DNA of 64,000 nucleotides, from contig NC_053146.1 in NCBI RefSeq assembly GCF_016808335.1, forward strand, positions 12,802,015-12,866,014, written 5' to 3'. The notes beneath the pieces were generated by a model. That model saw only the letters and a program-made list of their open reading frames with translations. It did no database searches and was not told the DNA's origin. How positions within the stretch are numbered: position 1 is the stretch's first letter; each line of letters begins with the position of its first letter. Positions 53,900 to 64,000 of the stretch are shown here, one piece after another. The position numbers were made by a program, and so were the translations under genes. This DNA comes from Panicum virgatum. Its lineage: Eukaryota > Streptophyta > Magnoliopsida > Poales > Poaceae.

Positions 53900-55126
53900 T
53901 CATAGGCTTTTCCTTAAACCCATGCCGGCTAAGTGTTCTCTGAACACATTGGGTGGTAGGCCTTTTGTAAGTGGATCCGCTAATATCTTGTTCGTTCTGA
54001 TATGTTCTAGACAAATAGTTTGATCCTGGACTTGCTCCTTAACAACATAAAACTTGATGTCGATGTGTTTGGCAGCACCACTCGACTTGTTGTTATGAGC
54101 ATAGAATACTGCTAGCTCGTTGTCGCAGTATAATTTCAGTGGTTTTTCTATGCTGTCGACCACTTTCAATCCGGGTACGAATTTCTTTAGCCATGTGACA
54201 TGTCCCGAGGCCTCATAACATACCACAAATTCAGCATACATCGTGGAGGATGCTGTAACTGTCTGTTTGGAGCTTTTCCACGATATTGCTCCTTTTGCAA
54301 GAGTGAAGATGTATCCAGATGTGGACTTTCTATCATCTGCATCTCCTGCAAAATCTGAATCTGAATACCCTTCTATTTCTAAAGTTTCTGATTTTCTATA
54401 TGTTAGCATGAGGCCAGTTGTGCCCCTCACATAGCGCAAAGCTTTCTTTACCATTTTCCAGTGCTCTATGCCTGGATTACTCTGGTATCTGCCAAGTACC
54501 CCGGTAACGAAACTTAAGTCAGGGCGTGTGCACACTTGTGCATACTGTAAGCTTCCGACAGCTGAAGCATAAGGCGCTGCCTTCATTTGCTCGAGCTCAT
54601 ACTGGTTCTTGGGACACTGATGTTTCCCGAAACTGTCGCCCTTGACTATTGGAGCAGGTGTGGGCTTGCTCGCATGCATACCGTATTTCTTTAATATCTT
54701 TTCTAAGTATGCTTTCTGTGATAATCCTAAAACCCCTCTTCTTCTATCTCGGTGAATCTCAATTCCTAAGACGAACGAAGCTTTACCAAGATCTTTCATA
54801 TCAAATTTCGAGGACAAGAATTTCTTTGTCTCCAGTAGTAGATTAACATCACTGCTAGCTAGCAGAATGTCATCCACATACAAGATGAGGAAAATAAATT
54901 TTCCGTTTTTGAACTTCGCATAAATACAATTGTCCTCTTCATTTTCTTTAAATCCAAACTTTCTAATTGTTTCATCAAATTTCAAGTACCACTGCCTCGA
55001 GGCTTGCTTCAAGCCATAAATCGATTTTCTCAAGCGGCATCCTAAATTTTCTTTGCCTTCCATGACAAAATCTTTGGGCTCAAAATCTTTGGGCTGTGCC
55101 ATGGACATTTTCATACAAATCCCCAT
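53900..55126 (-). pseudogene. copia reverse transcriptase (3' part) and RNase H
   Basis: A 408-residue frame carries CRLRKSIYGLKQASRQWYLK, the catalytic LYVDDILLASSDVN, then SDSDFAGDADDRKSTSGYIF, YAEFVVCYEASGHVTWLKKF and the RNase H end (YCDNELAVFYAHN, KHIDIKFYVVKEQV). Near 55070-55100 a 15-base direct duplication (CCAAAGATTTTGAGC type) adds five residues in frame, and a nearby two-base loss shifts the frame against the upstream RT half. The enzyme core is otherwise well kept. Confidence 0.9.
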
Positions 55127-55978
55127 TTAGAAATGTCGTCTTCACATCCATCTGATGCAATTCTAAATCATAATGTGCCACTAAGGCCATTATTATTCTG
55201 AAAGAGTCTTTACATGAGACCGGAGAGAATGTCTCATTGTAATCTATTCCTTCTCTTTGCGTGAAGCCTTTTGCCACGAGCCGCGCTTTATATCTTTCTA
55301 TATTCCCTTTGGAGTCACATTTCGTTTTGTAGACCCACTTGCAGCCTACTGTTTTGGCTCCTTTGGGAATTTCTTCTAAGTCCCAAACTTTATTGGTATT
55401 CATGGATCTCATTTCATCTTCCATGGCTGCAAACCATTTGGATGAATTGGCGCTTTTCATGGCTTCTTCAAAAGAGGTGGGATCACCCTCATTCTGTATT
55501 TCTTCACTATGATAGACTTCATAGTCCTTAGAAATAGCTGGTTTTCTAGTTCTTTGTGACCTTCTCGGGGCCACTGCGACTGGTATTTCTTGCACAGGAG
55601 GCTGTTGTTGCTCCCCCTCATCCATGGCAATGGGTTCTACTTGGTCCTGAGGAACAGGGTCCTCATTTCCATTTAATGCCAAGTTAGGAGAACCAACAAC
55701 AGGTGGTGGCACCGCAGTTTCTTGCACTGCAACGTCAGGTAGACTGACAGCAGGTGTTGGCACTGCAGTTTCCTGCTCTATCGGTGCCACAACCACAGGT
55801 AACGAGAAATAAGGCTCTTGAATCATCGGAGTGGGAACGTATACCCGCTTCTCCTCAAGGTCTATTTTTCTGGCTACTATGCTCCCCCTGATCATCTGAT
55901 TTTCTAAGAAGGCAGCGTGTCTTGTTTCTACAAACTTAGTGTGTCTGTCGGGACAATAAAAGCGATATCCCTTAGATT
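55080..55978 (-). pseudogene. copia integrase-RT linker and N-terminal RT
   Basis: The linker is Pro/Val-rich (VQETAVPPPVVGSPNL, EIPVAVAPRRSQRTRKPAIS). The RT start follows: WFAAMEDEMRSMNTNKVWDL, GCKWVYKTKCDSKGNIERYK, ARLVAKGFTQREGIDYNETF, LELHQMDVKTTFLNGDLYE. The QMDVKTTFLNG box normally has A instead of T. The frame is shifted at about 55100 and continues in the next pol segment. Confidence 0.85.
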
Positions 55979-55979
55979 T

Positions 55980-56885
55980 TTATGGATAGCCAATAAAATG
56001 GCAACTGACTGTCTTGGGATGTAGCTTCCCAATGTTTGGATTAAACACTTTGGCCTCAGTTGGACAGCCCCATACGCGAAAATGATTAAGCGAGGGTTCT
56101 CTTCCTGTCCATAGTTCATACGGTGTTTTCGGCACCGATTTACTTGGCACCCGATTAAGAATGTAAATGGCGGTTTTTAACGCCTCCATCCACAAATTAA
56201 TCGGTAACGTGGAGTAGCTCATCATACTTCTGACCATATCCATCAGGGTACGGTTTCTTCTTTCTGCTACTCCTTTCTGCTGAGGCTCGCCCGGTGTAGA
56301 ATACTGGGCAACTATGCCATTTTCCATAAGGAACCTTGCAAAAGGTCCTGGAACTTGGCCATAGGGGGTGTGTCGACCGTAGTACTCTCCCCCACGGTCG
56401 GATCTGACTATCTTAATCTTTAAATCATGTTGGTTTTCTACTTCTGCTTTGAATATCTTGAATTTATCCAATGCTTCTGATCGTTCTTTAATTGGATAAA
56501 TGTAGCCATAACGCGAGTAATCGTCTGTAAATGTTATGAAAGAAACATAACCATCTACAGTAGTGACAGGGAATGGTCCACATATATCCGTGTGAATTAT
56601 TTCTAGAATTCCCGCACTTCGTTTGGCACCTTTCTTTATGTTCTTAACAAATTTTCCTTTAATGCAATCAATACATTGTTCTAAATCTGAAAATTCTAAC
56701 GGTGGAAGAATTGATGCTGTCACTAAGCGCTCTATTCTCCCCCTCGAAATATGGCCTAAACGACAGTGCCATAATTTCGACGAAAATGCATCAATTCGTT
56801 TGCGTTTCTTAGTAACATTCTCATATGAGGAGGCATTTTTATTCTCAGAACATACTGCATTCACATTCTCAGATAATGAAAGCAA
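55980..56885 (-). pseudogene. copia integrase
   Basis: The GAG-pre-integrase finger ([17 protein letters not shown] ... CIDCIKGK) and the DDE core are present. The acidic residues are in [26 protein letters not shown] and [12 protein letters not shown] stop near 55978 (after HFIGYP) and another near 56897 border it. Both are single-codon stops in an otherwise open pol. Confidence 0.9.
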
Positions 56886-56898
56886 ATATAATTTGTCT

Positions 56899-57257
56899 TG
56901 TCAGAAGGCAAGACCAACACATTCTGAATTAACTTGTATCTTACACTTGCCATCACCAAAATGACAAGCAATAGCGTCATCATCTAATTTAGACAAACTT
57001 ATTAAGTTTCGTTGCAAAGACGGTACATAAAGAACATCTCTCAAACAAAGTACAAAGCCACTATGTAATTCTAAATGAAATTCTGCAATGGCTTCGACTT
57101 CAGCTTCTACACCGTTTGCAACTTTAATTCTTCTTGCGCCTCTTGGCAGGGTCCTCCTCATACTTGATCCCTGTAAAGAATTAGCAACATGAGTAGTTGC
57201 ACCAGAATCAATCCACCAAGTGGATTTGTCATAACTTAAATACAGGGATTCATCTAC
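56899..57257 (-). pseudogene. copia protease
   Basis: Right of the hairpin MITE the frame resumes with VDESLYLSYDKSTWWIDSGA. WIDSGATTHV is the retropepsin active site of copia elements. Later parts (LRDVLYVPSLQRNLISLSKL) are the usual protease-integrase spacer. A TGA near 56897 ends it. Confidence 0.85.
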
Positions 57258-57265
57258 AAAAGTAA

Positions 57266-57399
57266 GGGAAAATTCAATTCATGCCACCACAACTCCGTGA
57301 AATTGGGTTTCACGTTGAAAATCATGCTACTCAATGGCATGGATTTCAACATGAAATCCAATTTCAAGAAGTTGTAGTGGCATGGATCCAACTGACCCC
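57266..57399. mobile_element. 134-bp hairpin MITE in copia gag-pro (TSD AAAAGTAA)
   Basis: Two arms of about 49 bases (57280-57328 and 57336-57384) are near-perfect inverted copies, for example CATGCCACCACAACTCCGTG against CATGCCACTACAACTTCTTG. The 8-base duplication AAAAGTAA lies at 57258-57265 and 57400-57407, as in hAT insertions. Outside the MITE the copia frame (DTITF to VDESLYL) joins after removal of one duplication copy. An RNA across it would form a long stem. Confidence 0.9.
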
Positions 57400-58305
57400 A
57401 AAAGTAATGGTGTCCTCACTCTTTCTTAACAACTCTTTCAGGAATTCTGGGCAGTCCCTCTTGTAGTGCCCTCTCTTTTTGCACTTCAGGCACTGGTCTT
57501 GTTCAACTGGAAAATTTTCCCAGTCTTTCTGTGGAGGTGGTCTGGAAGGACCACTCTCATGCTGATTCTTGCCTGGTGGGAAATGTCTCTTGTTATGCTG
57601 GAAGTTCTTATTCTGAAAATTCTTTTTCTTGTGTTGAACTTGAAAAGCAAGCTCACCACCATTTGAGTTCTTAAGGCGATCTTCTTCTTGAACACACATG
57701 CCAATCAGCTTGTCAATACCCCAATCTTCTGGAAAAGCGTTATAGTTGACATGAAATGCCTCAAACGCCTTTGGTAGGGACTTGAAGACCAGCTGAACAA
57801 TGAACTTTTCTAGCAAAGGCATGTCCATTGTCTTAAGCTTGTTGGCCATGTGGCTCATTTCTAAGATATGTTCTCTGATGCGACCGCCAGTGTATTTCTT
57901 GGTGATAAGCTGCTCAGCAAGAATGGCAGCATAAGCCTTGGAAGAACCAGTAAACTGACTCTTCACCTTTGTTAAATATTCTGAAGCGGTGTCACAATCT
58001 GGGATCGCCATCTTGATGGCATCTGAAGTGGAACCCTTCATGACCATAAGACACTTGCGGTTGGAATCATTCCAACGTGTCTTGTCAGCATCATATCTGG
58101 TCATAGCAGAGTCATAATTCTTCTCTCGGATAGCCCAAGCACCAGCTTCTTCATTCTGTGCCCTTACGGGCTTTTCTGGTTCTTGTGGAGCTGGCGTTGT
58201 GATGGCCAAATCTATATTGGTCATCGCCGGAGCTATCTCCAATTTCTGGTACCATTTCCCATAGTTGTTGCCATCCAGTTCAAGAATGGCATTCACATAA
58301 GTCAT
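57400..58305 (-). pseudogene. copia gag
   Basis: Start at ATG 58305 (MTYVNAILELDGNNYGKWYQ). The UBN2 capsid region runs through NRKCLMVMKGSTSDAIKMAI and TKKYTGGRIREHILEMSHMA to CVQEEDRLKNSNG. The knuckle is CLKCKKRGHYKRDC. After DTITF the open frame enters the hairpin MITE and adds foreign residues before a stop. Gag itself is intact for about 300 residues. Confidence 0.9.
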
Positions 58306-58319
58306 AGCATTGGAGCCTG

Positions 58320-59556
58320 AAATTTGAATTCAAAATTTGTGAGGACAACAATAAATGCATGTATCAATTTAACGTTGGTCAAAATTAAAACATGTAATAA
58401 TCTGTACATTAAATCTAAATCACCGTTGGGCAGAAAAAGATATAATGTATACAAAATTCTGAACAAAATTATAATATTGCAATATCAACTTTGGTCAGAA
58501 ATTACAACATTATAATATACTGAAAATTCTGAGAAATAAATTCTATAAGCCTCTATATCAATTATCCCGTTGGTTCAAATTAACATAGAGACAAAATAAA
58601 TTCTTTGCAGCAGAAAACATGTAAAATTCTAAATATTCAGAAGCATAATTCTTGTAAATTTCTACTCTAAAAATAATACACGTTGGTGCATTTATTTACA
58701 GAGATCAAATTCTAAGCAAATTCATTCAAATTCATATTTAAAATGCTTCTGAAATAAAAGAAAAAAGCAAATTCTGGAACTGTTAATGCGGCCCGAGATG
58801 GAAAACGGCCCACGGCCTGTTTCCGCGCGGCCGCTCCCCCGCGCTTGGGCCCGAGGCCCAGCAGCCGACGACCAGGCCGCGGAATCGGCCCGGCGTGGCG
58901 CGCCACGAGCGCCCTCTTGGGCCTCATCTGGCCCGCGTTGCTGCTGGCCGCTCCCGGCCGTCGATCTGCACGAGGCAAGATCGGACGGCCGGCCGCGCAT
59001 ATCGCGCGAGCAAAACTTCGGCCGGTGACGAGTGCCAAACCGTAGCGCCATTTCTTTTCTCCTCCCCCTTCTGTCTCGCGAGGAGCGGCGGCGCCGGTTT
59101 CGGCCGGCCCGAGGGAGGCGGCGGCGTTGCCGCGGCTGCCTCACCGGCGCGCGACGCTCGCCCAGCGAGCGCGCCGCCGTCGAGGTGGTCGTGGGTGGCG
59201 CCTTGCCGTGTTCTTGCGGCCGGTATCCCCTGCAGAGGGAATCGAGCGGCAACGCTGCCCTTGGATTCTGTAGGCCGCGGCGAGCGGCGGCACGGTCATC
59301 GTGTGCACCGCCGCGACCGGGATATTGCGCACGCGACGGTGGCCGGCGTGCGCACCGGCGGAGGGACTAGGTAAGCACCACTGTTCTTGTTCTTGGCTAG
59401 GGTTAGGGTTCTTGGGTTCTTGGTCGATTCGAGATCGATCTGTGTTCTGGTTCATCGATTTGTGATCGATTTAAGATCTTTCATCTCCTTCTCTTTTCTG
59501 GGTTCGTTGATCTGAGGATTCTTACCCCAAAAACTTCGATCTACAACTAGATCGGC
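58320..59556 (-). other. Leader of the copia element, with a GC-rich block
   Basis: AT-rich sequence (58320-58770) and then a very GC-rich tract (58780-59375) lie between gag and the primer site. Several open stretches on both strands in the GC-rich part arise from composition. A captured host fragment is possible but no protein family was recognised. Confidence 0.45.
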
Positions 59557-59567
59557 GAATGATACCA
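59557..59567 (-). other. Primer-binding site of the copia element
   Basis: Minus strand TGGTATCATTC, one base after the LTR end. TGGTATCA is complementary to the 3' end of initiator Met-tRNA, the usual copia primer. Confidence 0.75.
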
Positions 59568-59568
59568 A

Positions 59569-60141
59569 TGTTAGGTTCTAATCTTCTCTGTTTCTGGACT
59601 AGGATCACATCTAGTGTACAAATCGAGTACTGGGGTATAAGTTCTAGGTATAATATCAAGAGATTCATTCTAGACCTAGTATAAGGGAGAGACAGAGAGA
59701 GAGAGAGGTGGATGAGAGACACAGACCATTCGCGGGAGTGGATGCAGAGGAGCCGTTGCCGGTGGGCGCCATCGCGTCGATGGAGGCGAGGAAGTCCGGC
59801 TCTTCGAGGCGCTGATCCGGCGGCGGCAGTGGACGGCGCAAGTCCCGGCGTCCTTCAGGCCTCCACCGGCACTGGCCGATGACGGGGTTGGCGGAGGACG
59901 TCGTGGTTGCGGTGGCGGAGCTTCCCGTCGGCCTCGCGCTAACCCTAGATCGGTAGGGACTGTGGGAGAGGGTTATGGCGGCGGTGAACTTGGGATTCCG
60001 TGCCCCGGGCCCTCTCCCTATTCTTTATAGTGCGGGCGACGGGGGCCCACCAGCCATGTTTGGCTGAACGCCCCCGATCAGGGCGCAAATCAAGGGATTG
60101 GCCAGATCTTTGGATCTGGCCGTTGGAGATCAATTCCAACA
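59569..60141 (-). repeat. 5' LTR of the copia element
   Basis: The 573-base copy starts TGTTGGAATTGATCTCC and ends GATTAGAACCTAACA on the minus strand. Very few differences from 53132-53719 imply a young insertion compared with the Tat element in this window. Confidence 0.9.
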
Positions 60142-60146
60142 TTTGT

Positions 60147-61725
60147 TTCCTGACAGGATGAGCTCTTTGAGATTTACCAAACCACCAACCTCTGAAGGAA
60201 GCGGTCCCTCCAGCAAGTTGTAAGACAAATCGAAATCTATTGAGATTGATGACAGGTGCCCAACTTCATTGGGGATGAAACCAGTAAGCTTGTTACTGGA
60301 TAGATCCAAGGTTGAAAGCTTGCTCAAATTTCCAATGCTCGGTGGAATAGAACCCTGCAAGTTGTTGGCATGTACAGAAAGTATAGATAGACTAGTGATG
60401 TTTCCGATGGAGGATGGTAGTACTCCTGAGATATTGTTCGAGGACAGATATAACTCATTCAGTTGTGTAAGCTTTCCTATGCTTTCAGGAATGGCCCCGC
60501 TAAGTAAGTTGTTTGAAAGGTCAACCAGCTGAAGACTTGCCAAATTTCCGACATCCAATGGGACGGCACCGGATATTTTGTTGCTCGGAATTTGTAGCAA
60601 TTGGAGATTGGTGGACAAATTAGCCAATGAACTTGGCAGTTTTCCCTTGAGCCTATTACATCCAAGTTCCAGCTTCTGTAATCTGCTACAATTAGCCAAA
60701 GAAGCAATAAATTTCCATTGTTCTTCATTGTTTGCCTCTAACATATTGTTGTCCATCTGAAACACCTCAAGATTTTGCAATCTACCCAATTCAGAAGGAA
60801 CAACCCCGGAGAAACTATTAGATGTAGCATCAATAGCCTGGAGTGTGGAGAGATTAGTTAATGACAGTGGAAGAGCTCCACTAAACAGGTTTATTCCGAT
60901 CCCAATATCTTTGATGCTCGGAAGGTTTTTCCCCAGGTCAGATGGTAGACGACCGTGCAGCTTGTTGCCTGCCATAGAAAGCAGGTACAGAGATGATACG
61001 TTGTACAGTGAAGGGGGAACCAAACCTGAGAGGTTGTTAAGTGAAAGTTGAATGAAGGTGACATGTGGATTGTTCCCTATGCCGGCAGGGATCGATCCTT
61101 GGAGGTAGTTGATTGCCAGGGACAGGATGGTCAGCTGGGAAAGGTTCCCAAGAGACGAGGGGATGGTGCCGGTGATGCTGTCGTTGGCGAGCTCAAGAAC
61201 AGCAAGCGACGGCATGCTGCCAATCTCAGCCGGGATGCCTCCCTGCACCCCCTTGTTGCTGTAGATGCACAGCACACGGAGGCTCATGCAGCGGCTGATG
61301 TTGCGTGGGATGACGCCGGTGAGCATGTTCACGCCGAGGTCGAGCTGCTGGAGGCGCCTGAGGGAGCCGATGCTGGGAGGGATCTCTCCCTGCAGGCCGT
61401 TGAAGCTGAGATTGAGCGACCGCAGGAAGGTGAGGTTGCCGATGGCAGGGGAGATGGTGCCGGCCAAGCCCTGTGCACTGAGGTCCAGGGCGACCACTCG
61501 CCACCGGTATCTCCGGCTGCAGGTGACGCCCTCCCAGCTGCAGTGGCTGCTGCTCTGGTTCCAGGAGGCCAGCACGCCGGGGTGGCCGGAGATCTTGGCC
61601 TTGAAAGCCACAAGGGCTCTCTCGTCGTCGTAGCCTGACGAAGACATGGCTGCTGCACGGGTAGCCGTCATGGCGAACATTAGCAGGAGCAGACGCATGG
61701 CGGCCTGTGATGGATTTGGGTCCAT
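60147..61725 (-). pseudogene. LRR receptor kinase, 5' part of exon 1 (signal peptide and LRRs)
   Basis: The gene starts at ATG 61725. A hydrophobic stretch (MRLLLLMFAMTATRAAAM) is the signal peptide. The LRR N-cap follows (DERALVAFKAKISGHPGVLA, SWNQSSSHCSWEGVTCSRR), then about 20 LRRs of the LxxLxLxxNxLxGxIPxxIG type. The chain stops at LKELILSGN where the copia element entered, and continues in phase at 53126. The whole gene fits LRR subfamily XII (Xa21/FLS2-like), predicted near 1000 residues. These LRRs have no stop. The first ATG was chosen because the signal peptide follows within 10 residues. Confidence 0.9.
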
Positions 61726-62227
61726 TGCAGGCAGCGTCGCGGAGCTTGGTTTCTTTGTCTACTATGAACCAATCTGAACTCGCCCATGTCGTTGAGTTAC
61801 ATACTGAAATCATGCGCAGATGGCCAAATGCATTGTGTCATCTCAGGTTCCCTGGTTTCATCTTGGAAAGTTTTTCTGGTCAAGAGAATTTGGTTCTTTC
61901 GCCGTAGTGCGCAGCTGATAATTCTGTGTGCTGCCGATGATTTCCATTTAGCATGACTAGATTACGTGAACGTGCTTTATGCTTCTTTACGTTTATTACT
62001 CACCGATCCGATGTGATAGCACTATGCCCTGCAACAAAGATTGCATTTCTAACTTTATTTTAGCACTAATTTGAGAATGGATTTCTGATTTATTTTTCAT
62101 AGTGCAAAAACTTTCTGTATTTTTTATTACCGTTTTGACAAAAAGTTGTGGTTAAAGTTGTATATTAAAGATTTTATTAATGTTCAAGTCCACTGTATTT
62201 ATGAATTGAATGGATATAATGTTCAAG
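61726..62227. other. Upstream region of the receptor kinase, no gene seen
   Basis: This should hold the native promoter and 5' UTR of the minus-strand kinase gene. I see no clear TATA box at a useful distance and no other coding sequence. Confidence 0.4.
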
Positions 62228-62295
62228 CATCTACCATTCATTTATAGCATTTCACTGAGGACATCTACCATTCATTTATAGCATTTCATTGAGGA
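62228..62295 (+). repeat. 34-bp tandem duplication
   Basis: The unit CATCTACCATTCATTTATAG plus CATTTCACTGAGGA (62228-62261) is repeated at 62262-62295 with one base changed. It is non-coding. Confidence 0.9.
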
Positions 62296-63131
62296 CCAAT
62301 GGTGGTCAACTCTAGATGATGAGTGATTGATGACATTGTGTGAATCTGATGTCTCTTAGTTCGTGATGTGCAGGCGCAGGATGCAACGTGGCGGCTGATG
62401 GATGCGGTAAAGGTCAAGCAAAAGGTTGGTACCGATGAACGGTAAAGGACACACGCGAGTAGGCTTAGACCGAGGGACCGAGAAGAGCAATAGTGCATGG
62501 GCGGATGAAGACGATGTCGGTCGAGTCAAGCAGGATGGAGGCGTCCGAGGCTTGGCGAAGACTATATATGCATCAACATGGAGAAGGTCGTGTGGCGGCC
62601 AAGCGGAGATGAACGGTTTGGATGGTTTGGGCCTCAAAACCACCAGGGAGATAGGTTTCCCGATTTGGGCCTCAAAACTGGGGGCGCGTTCGGTGCTACC
62701 GGATGGCGGAGTTGGAGGGCACATGTCGCCATCGTGAAGCTTGCGTCGAGGCGAAGTAAAGTCGTGAAAGCTGTGTGTCCAGCCGATGCTTCTACAAAAA
62801 ATTGGATCGTTTTGTCCCCATGTAGGTGTGTACTATAGTTATTACCATAGATGTATTTTCGTCTTTAATCAAGAACCTTATATAGATAGCCATGGCAAGT
62901 TCGAGGGGCATCTCTCTTACCTTAGCTTCCTTTTCTTCCATATTTTTCGTTATTTTCGGGTTAGAGTTTGTATGAAAATTTTCTTTGGAATGAAGGCCCT
63001 AACCTACTCATGTCCTCTGGGCTTGTAGATTTAAGTACTTGCTATGTGATTTTTATCTTTTCACAATTTTTTTGGATCTGTTAATCCTTAAGGTTGGGAT
63101 TTATGGATCAAGTTTGGTTTGGATCCACAAA
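62296..63131. other. Interval with opposing open stretches, no gene called
   Basis: Open stretches lie on both strands at 62356-62840. No recognised domain is seen in the stretches on either strand. The tract GGTTTGGGCCTCAAAACCACC near 62630 is partly repeated at 62665, suggesting a repeat. Confidence 0.35.
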
Positions 63132-63306
63132 GAGCCTAATTGGTTGGCTATGAGTAGCCAATTTTTTTGACCGGCACTTGGTTTGCTACCTAGAGTTGCC
63201 AATATTTCACATTTAGTTTACCAAAATGTTGGCAAATTTTTTGCCTATATCTTGTCTTGCCAAAACTTTGGCATGTTAAAATTCAGGTAGCAAACCAATC
63301 AGACTC
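63132..63306. mobile_element. MITE, 175 bp, imperfect TIRs
   Basis: Starts GAGCCTAATTGGTTGGCTA and ends TAGCAAACCAATCAGACTC, an inverted pair with a few mismatches. AAA is on both sides (63129-63131 region, 63307-63309). The interior repeats the GCCAA/TTGGC word many times. Confidence 0.7.
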
Positions 63307-63399
63307 AAAGTTTTGACGTTTTCGGCCAGCATCCACGGCAGGCGCAGCACCAGCAGCCCGGCGCCGGGGCGGGAGGGGCGCTTGCGTGGCTCCTCAGCC

Positions 63400-64000
63400 A
63401 CGTGCGCTTGAGCGCCTTTTTATTTTTATATTTTTTTTAAATATTTTTTACAGAAATATATTTTTAGTTTTACAATTTACAGTTTTATACCCCTACCGCC
63501 CGGCAGGGGGGCGGCAAGGAGCAGGGGGCCGGGGCCCCTACCGGGCGGTAGGGACCGATATGTAATTAAATTTTGAGTGCTATCACATGGAGGCCCCTAC
63601 CGCCTGGTGGAGGGGCGGCAGGCAGGCCGACCGCCCGGCAGGGGGCGGCAGGCTCCCCCCAATATAAAAGCTGAGGTCCCCCCACTTGCATTTGCAGCAA
63701 ACAACATCCATAGAGGAAAAAATGAGAGACGTGAGTTAAGGGAGGGTGTTGCAACAGCGAAACCCTGCCGGATTCCGCACTTGTGATCTGCAGGTAAGTT
63801 ACGTATGAATCCATTAATATTTTAAAGCAATTTAATTTAATTAATGCTATAGTATTAAAATTTTAGTTTAGTATTAAAATTTCAGTTTATTACATAGTTG
63901 TTTCTAAATTAATTATAAATTAAAATAGAATTAAGTTTTGGATAGTGAAATGCAGTATTAAACTTGTTTCTAAATATTGCAGCATAAGGCAATGGCTGCC
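63400..64000 (+). mobile_element. Left end of a second MULE of the same family, cut by the window edge
   Basis: The block carries the same AT tract (CTTTTTATTTTTATATTTTT), GC-rich words of the CCGCCCGGCAGGGGGCGGCA type, a TATAAAAG box at 63663-63670, and the exon ending GCCGGATTCCGCACTTGTGA then TCTGCAG with donor GTAAGT near 63794. The intron ends at an AG at 63981-63982 and is followed by CATAAGGCAATGGCTGCC, the same start as the third gene of the MULE at 38889. The TIR is diverged from the 22140 copy. The outer end was not defined. Confidence 0.8.
63992..64000 (+). CDS. Start of a homologue of the third MULE gene (partial, 3 codons)
   Basis: Only ATGGCTGCC lies in the window. The preceding CTAAATATTGCAGCATAAGG matches the intron end and leader before ATG 38889 (TTGATATTGCAGCATAAGG) in the other MULE, including the splice AG. 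The rest is beyond the window edge. Confidence 0.7.

Larger units (their letters stand above)
53132..60141 (-). mobile_element. Ty1/copia element, 7.0 kb (TSD TTTGT)
   Basis: The ends in plus orientation are TGTTAGGTTC and ATTCCAACA. The duplication TTTGT lies at 53127-53131 and 60142-60146. The element is on the minus strand: 5' LTR 59569-60141, then Met-tRNA primer site, leader, gag, protease, integrase, RT, RNase H and 3' LTR 53132-53719. It inserted into the LRR-coding exon of the receptor kinase. A hairpin MITE in gag-pro and a few stops or shifts disable it. The lineage within copia is not assigned. Confidence 0.95.

Noticed and set aside
58786..59374. Opposing long open stretches
   Set aside because: GC-rich copia leader; no domain on either strand.
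60269..61638. Plus-strand open stretches over the LRR region
   Set aside because: They are shadows of the LRR codons on the other strand.

Overview
The window is repeat-rich nuclear DNA from a grass (Poaceae, probably panicoid). The signs are spliced, broken plant genes, plant NLR and Xa21-type receptor kinase families, Tat- and Tekay-like Ty3 elements, Ty1/copia, Mutator, hAT and CACTA pieces, and grass-type MITEs. I cannot name the species. Nothing looks prokaryotic. No complete single-copy host gene and no rRNA or tRNA gene was recognised.

The left part (1-14350) is one short NLR (NB-ARC) gene on the minus strand, cut into three pieces. A solo LTR at 342-1399 (5-bp duplication CTTTC) interrupts its 3' end. 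A second LTR-type insertion, 2474-14196 (duplication CTGTG), interrupts its 5' end. That second insertion was itself invaded by a Tat-lineage Ty3 element (2954-11791) with two RNase H domains. The NLR also has one nonsense codon and one single-base deletion.

From 14351 to 22130 there is unassigned repeat DNA, two or more MITEs, a 2.7-kb solo LTR (17055-19769, duplication CCCTG), a GTGGGTCCCAC minisatellite and a receptor-kinase fragment.

From about 22131 to 39470 lies one Mutator-like element (MULE) with long terminal inverted repeats. Each repeat holds a TATA box and a short untranslated exon. The left repeat drives a mudrA-type transposase gene, followed by a plant-mobile-domain (PMD) gene. 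The right repeat drives, in the opposite direction, a third gene with 54-residue acidic, Trp/Pro-rich tandem repeats. The transposase has lost part of its catalytic core. An 11-kb Tekay-like Ty3 chromovirus (26472-37533, duplication GGTGA) sits in the PMD gene. It carries an extra ORF upstream of gag and an hAT insertion in one LTR. The last 600 bases (63400-64000) are the start of a second MULE of the same family, entering the same third gene at its start codon.

From 39471 to 50049 there are MITEs, a twice-present composite of SINE + MITE + receptor-kinase exon fragment, an LTR-like block, a broken copia gag with its leader and LTR, and one CACTA terminus.

From 50050 to 61725 there is one Xa21-like LRR receptor kinase gene on the minus strand. 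A 7-kb copia element (53132-60141, duplication TTTGT) splits it in the LRRs. A Pack-MULE (50326-51757, 9-bp duplication TTAAACATA), carrying a gibberellin 20-oxidase fragment and a second host-like fragment, splits it in the kinase domain. Both splits leave the flanking reading frame in phase, and one further base is missing near the 3' end. The history is of immune-receptor genes repeatedly hit by transposons, with insertion order readable from nesting.
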